Source of the DNA: Bacteroides sp.
GTDB taxonomy: Bacteria; Bacteroidota; Bacteroidia; Bacteroidales; SM23-62
Assembly: GCA_030667765.1 (NCBI GenBank)
Contig: DAOUVF010000102.1
Coordinates: 1-8,685 of the forward strand
Direction: 5' to 3'
DNA: 8,685 nt
Shown here: in pieces, positions 7,229 through 8,685 of the stretch
How the letters are laid out: the number at the start of each line of letters is the position of its first letter
How positions within the stretch are numbered: the stretch's first letter is position 1
Position numbers and translations under genes: made by a program
Notes under the pieces: model-generated
What the model saw: only the letters and a program-made list of their open reading frames with translations
What the model was told of the DNA's origin: nothing
Database searches by the model: none

Positions 7229-8685
7229 ATGAAAATGAAGAACGAAGTATTCATTAAACCAAATAGATTTCTTCTGCTACCGATAATATCCATTTTGTTC
7301 TTACATGTGTCCCTGGCGCAGGAAACGATCCCGCAATCTGAGATCGATAGATACATGATGGGTAAGGAGAAAAGGTTAAAAGACCTGAATGATGCCAAAT
7401 TTGGCATGTTTATTCACTGGGGACCATATGCAGTTTTGGCAGGTGAATGGGATGGCAAAAAAGGAGGGAGAAACGGCGAATGGATCATGTATGATTTAAA
7501 AATACCCATTGAAGAATATGAATCAATGGCCAAAACCTTTAATCCGGTTAAATTCGATGCAGTAGAATGGGCCAAACTGGCCAAAGAAGCCGGCATGAGA
7601 TATATGGTGCTCACAGCCAAACACTGTGATGGGTTTGCCATGTATGATTCCAGAATATCTGATTATAATATTGCTGATTGGACTCCATTCCAACGGGATG
7701 TCTGCAAAGAGCTTCAGGCTGCCTGCAAGCAGCAGGAAATCAGGCTCGGATTTTACTACTCGCAATGGTGGGACTGGCACGAAGAACATGCCGTTGCCGG
7801 ACCGCCAAACGGTCCGTTTCATGACAACATCTGGGATTTCCCCGACAGGTCGAAGAAACAGTCGGATATTTACATTGATGGGAAGTCCCTGCCGCAGGTT
7901 GAAGAACTGGTATCCAATTATGATCCATACATTATGTGGTTTGACGTACCCGGTGGCATCAGCCAGGAACAAAGTTTTAAATTCCTGAAAGCAGTGCGCT
8001 CAAAAAATCCGGATATCATTATCAACAACCGAATCGGCAATGATATGGGAGATTATGGCACGCCTGAACAATACATCCCCAGCGGTAGTTCCACCTTTGA
8101 AGTCTGTATGACCCTGAACGATACCTGGGGTTATAAATATTATGACCATGAATGGAAGTCAGCCAGAATCATTATCCAGAACCTGGCAGATATCGCACAT
8201 AAAGGAGGAAACTACCTGTTAAATGTAGGGCCAACAGCCCAGGGTATTATTCCACCTGCATCGGTCCGGATCCTCCAGGAGGTTGGCAAATGGATGAAAT
8301 CAAACGGTGAAAGTATCTATGGAACAACTGCCAGTCCCCTGGGAAAACTCCCGTTTAATGGCAGATGCACATCAAAACCCGGTAAACTGTTCGTACATGT
8401 TTTTGAATGGCCGGATAACCGTGAGCTGGTTATTCCCTGCATTCAGAGCAAAATAAATAAAGTGTACCTGCTGGCTGATCCCGGGCAAAAATCTTTAAAT
8501 TTCAAACATGAAGCTGGGGATTTGATATTAGAAATAATTGCAGTCCGGCTGCCTTCAGAGGCCTTTCACGAACATAATACAGTAATTGCCATTGAATATG
8601 AAGGTGACCTGGAGACCGTTGAAAAGCCCTTACTGGTTGATCCGGCATACCGGACATGCCTGACCCCTGATATGGCAACATTGAC
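7229..8685 (+). CDS. Second GH29 family protein (putative alpha-L-fucosidase), 3' end cut by window
   Basis: The frame is open from the ATG at 7229 to the last base (485 whole codons), with no stop or frameshift; the C-terminus is outside the window. Signal peptide 1-30 (VSLA/Q). It is a GH29 catalytic domain, about 45-365: His63 in FIHWGP, nucleophile Asp239 in IMWFD, Arg268 in NNR, probable acid/base Glu280 in DYGTPE, and Glu291 in FEVCMTLNDTWGY, a stretch seen in many branched-glycan-type GH29 enzymes. It differs from its neighbour in several ways: KHCDGF (131-136) replaces KHHDGF, so one of the paired fucose-contacting His residues is Cys133; the GWSRGGER segment after the first strand is absent; and a segment at about 183-220 (HEEHAVAGPPNG onward) is longer. 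From about 385 a beta-rich domain follows, and further domains may lie beyond the edge. It begins 5 bases after the first fucosidase, so the two are co-transcribed. It may cleave a different fucose linkage or a related sugar such as L-galactose; that is inference. Confidence 0.92.
   Translation, partial: MKMKNEVFIKPNRFLLLPIISILFLHVSLAQETIPQSEIDRYMMGKEKRLKDLNDAKFGMFIHWGPYAVLAGEWDGKKGGRNGEWIMYDLKIPIEEYESMAKTFNPVKFDAVEWAKLAKEAGMRYMVLTAKHCDGFAMYDSRISDYNIADWTPFQRDVCKELQAACKQQEIRLGFYYSQWWDWHEEHAVAGPPNGPFHDNIWDFPDRSKKQSDIYIDGKSLPQVEELVSNYDPYIMWFDVPGGISQEQSFKFLKAVRSKNPDIIINNRIGNDMGDYGTPEQYIPSGSSTFEVCMTLNDTWGYKYYDHEWKSARIIIQNLADIAHKGGNYLLNVGPTAQGIIPPASVRILQEVGKWMKSNGESIYGTTASPLGKLPFNGRCTSKPGKLFVHVFEWPDNRELVIPCIQSKINKVYLLADPGQKSLNFKHEAGDLILEIIAVRLPSEAFHEHNTVIAIEYEGDLETVEKPLLVDPAYRTCLTPDMATL

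Noticed and set aside
1..8685. Search for tRNA/rRNA genes, CRISPR repeats, insertion sequences and riboswitches
   Set aside because: Nothing was seen. The window is almost entirely covered by six same-strand genes, with gaps of 26, 25 and 5 bases or overlaps, leaving no room for such elements, and no tandem repeats or terminal inverted repeats were noticed by eye.

Overview
The window looks like part of a polysaccharide-degradation locus from a Bacteroidota chromosome. The evidence is as follows. GC content is moderate. The start sites lack Shine-Dalgarno sequences and have AT-rich leaders. Secreted proteins have short N-terminal signal peptides, several ending in an Ala/Gly-Gln junction. A Bacteroidota-type TAnnTTTG promoter-like element is present. 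The family mix (sulfatase, Asp-box/LamG protein, two GH29 fucosidases) is typical of marine or gut Bacteroidota that eat sulfated fucose-rich glycans. The genus cannot be told from the sequence.

Layout: all six genes are on the + strand and nearly the whole window is coding. There is no gap above 30 bases. (1) 8-580, a LutC-type LUD-domain protein, last gene of a presumed lutABC lactate-oxidation cluster whose other members lie upstream. (2) 607-2352, a secreted type I sulfatase. (3) 2378-4255, a secreted sialidase-fold (Asp-box) protein with a C-terminal LamG-like domain, of unknown substrate. (4) 4252-5526, an inner-membrane transporter of the Nramp fold that lacks the Nramp metal-binding motifs. 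(5) 5523-7223, a secreted GH29 alpha-L-fucosidase with a C-terminal F5/8-type (discoidin) domain. (6) 7229 to the window end, a second, divergent GH29 protein, cut by the window edge. Genes 3/4 and 4/5 overlap by ATGA, and 5/6 are separated by 5 bases, so 2-6 are almost certainly one transcription unit. A promoter-like element lies across the lutC stop codon and could start transcription just before the sulfatase.

How the genes may work together (inference): the sulfatase removes sulfate esters, the two GH29 enzymes release alpha-L-fucose, and the Asp-box/LamG protein cleaves or binds another linkage of the same glycan. The Nramp-fold protein moves a released product or a coupling ion across the inner membrane. 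The LutC neighbour fits fucose catabolism through the oxidative pathway, which ends in pyruvate and L-lactate. No SusC/SusD pair, fucose dehydrogenase or regulator is visible here.

The two least explained parts are the Nramp-fold transporter without metal ligands and the Asp-box/LamG protein. Two residue-level oddities deserve checking: His in place of Pro/Ala in the sulfatase maturation motif (C-A-H-T-R), and Cys in place of the second His of the fucose-binding HHDGF motif in the second GH29 protein.
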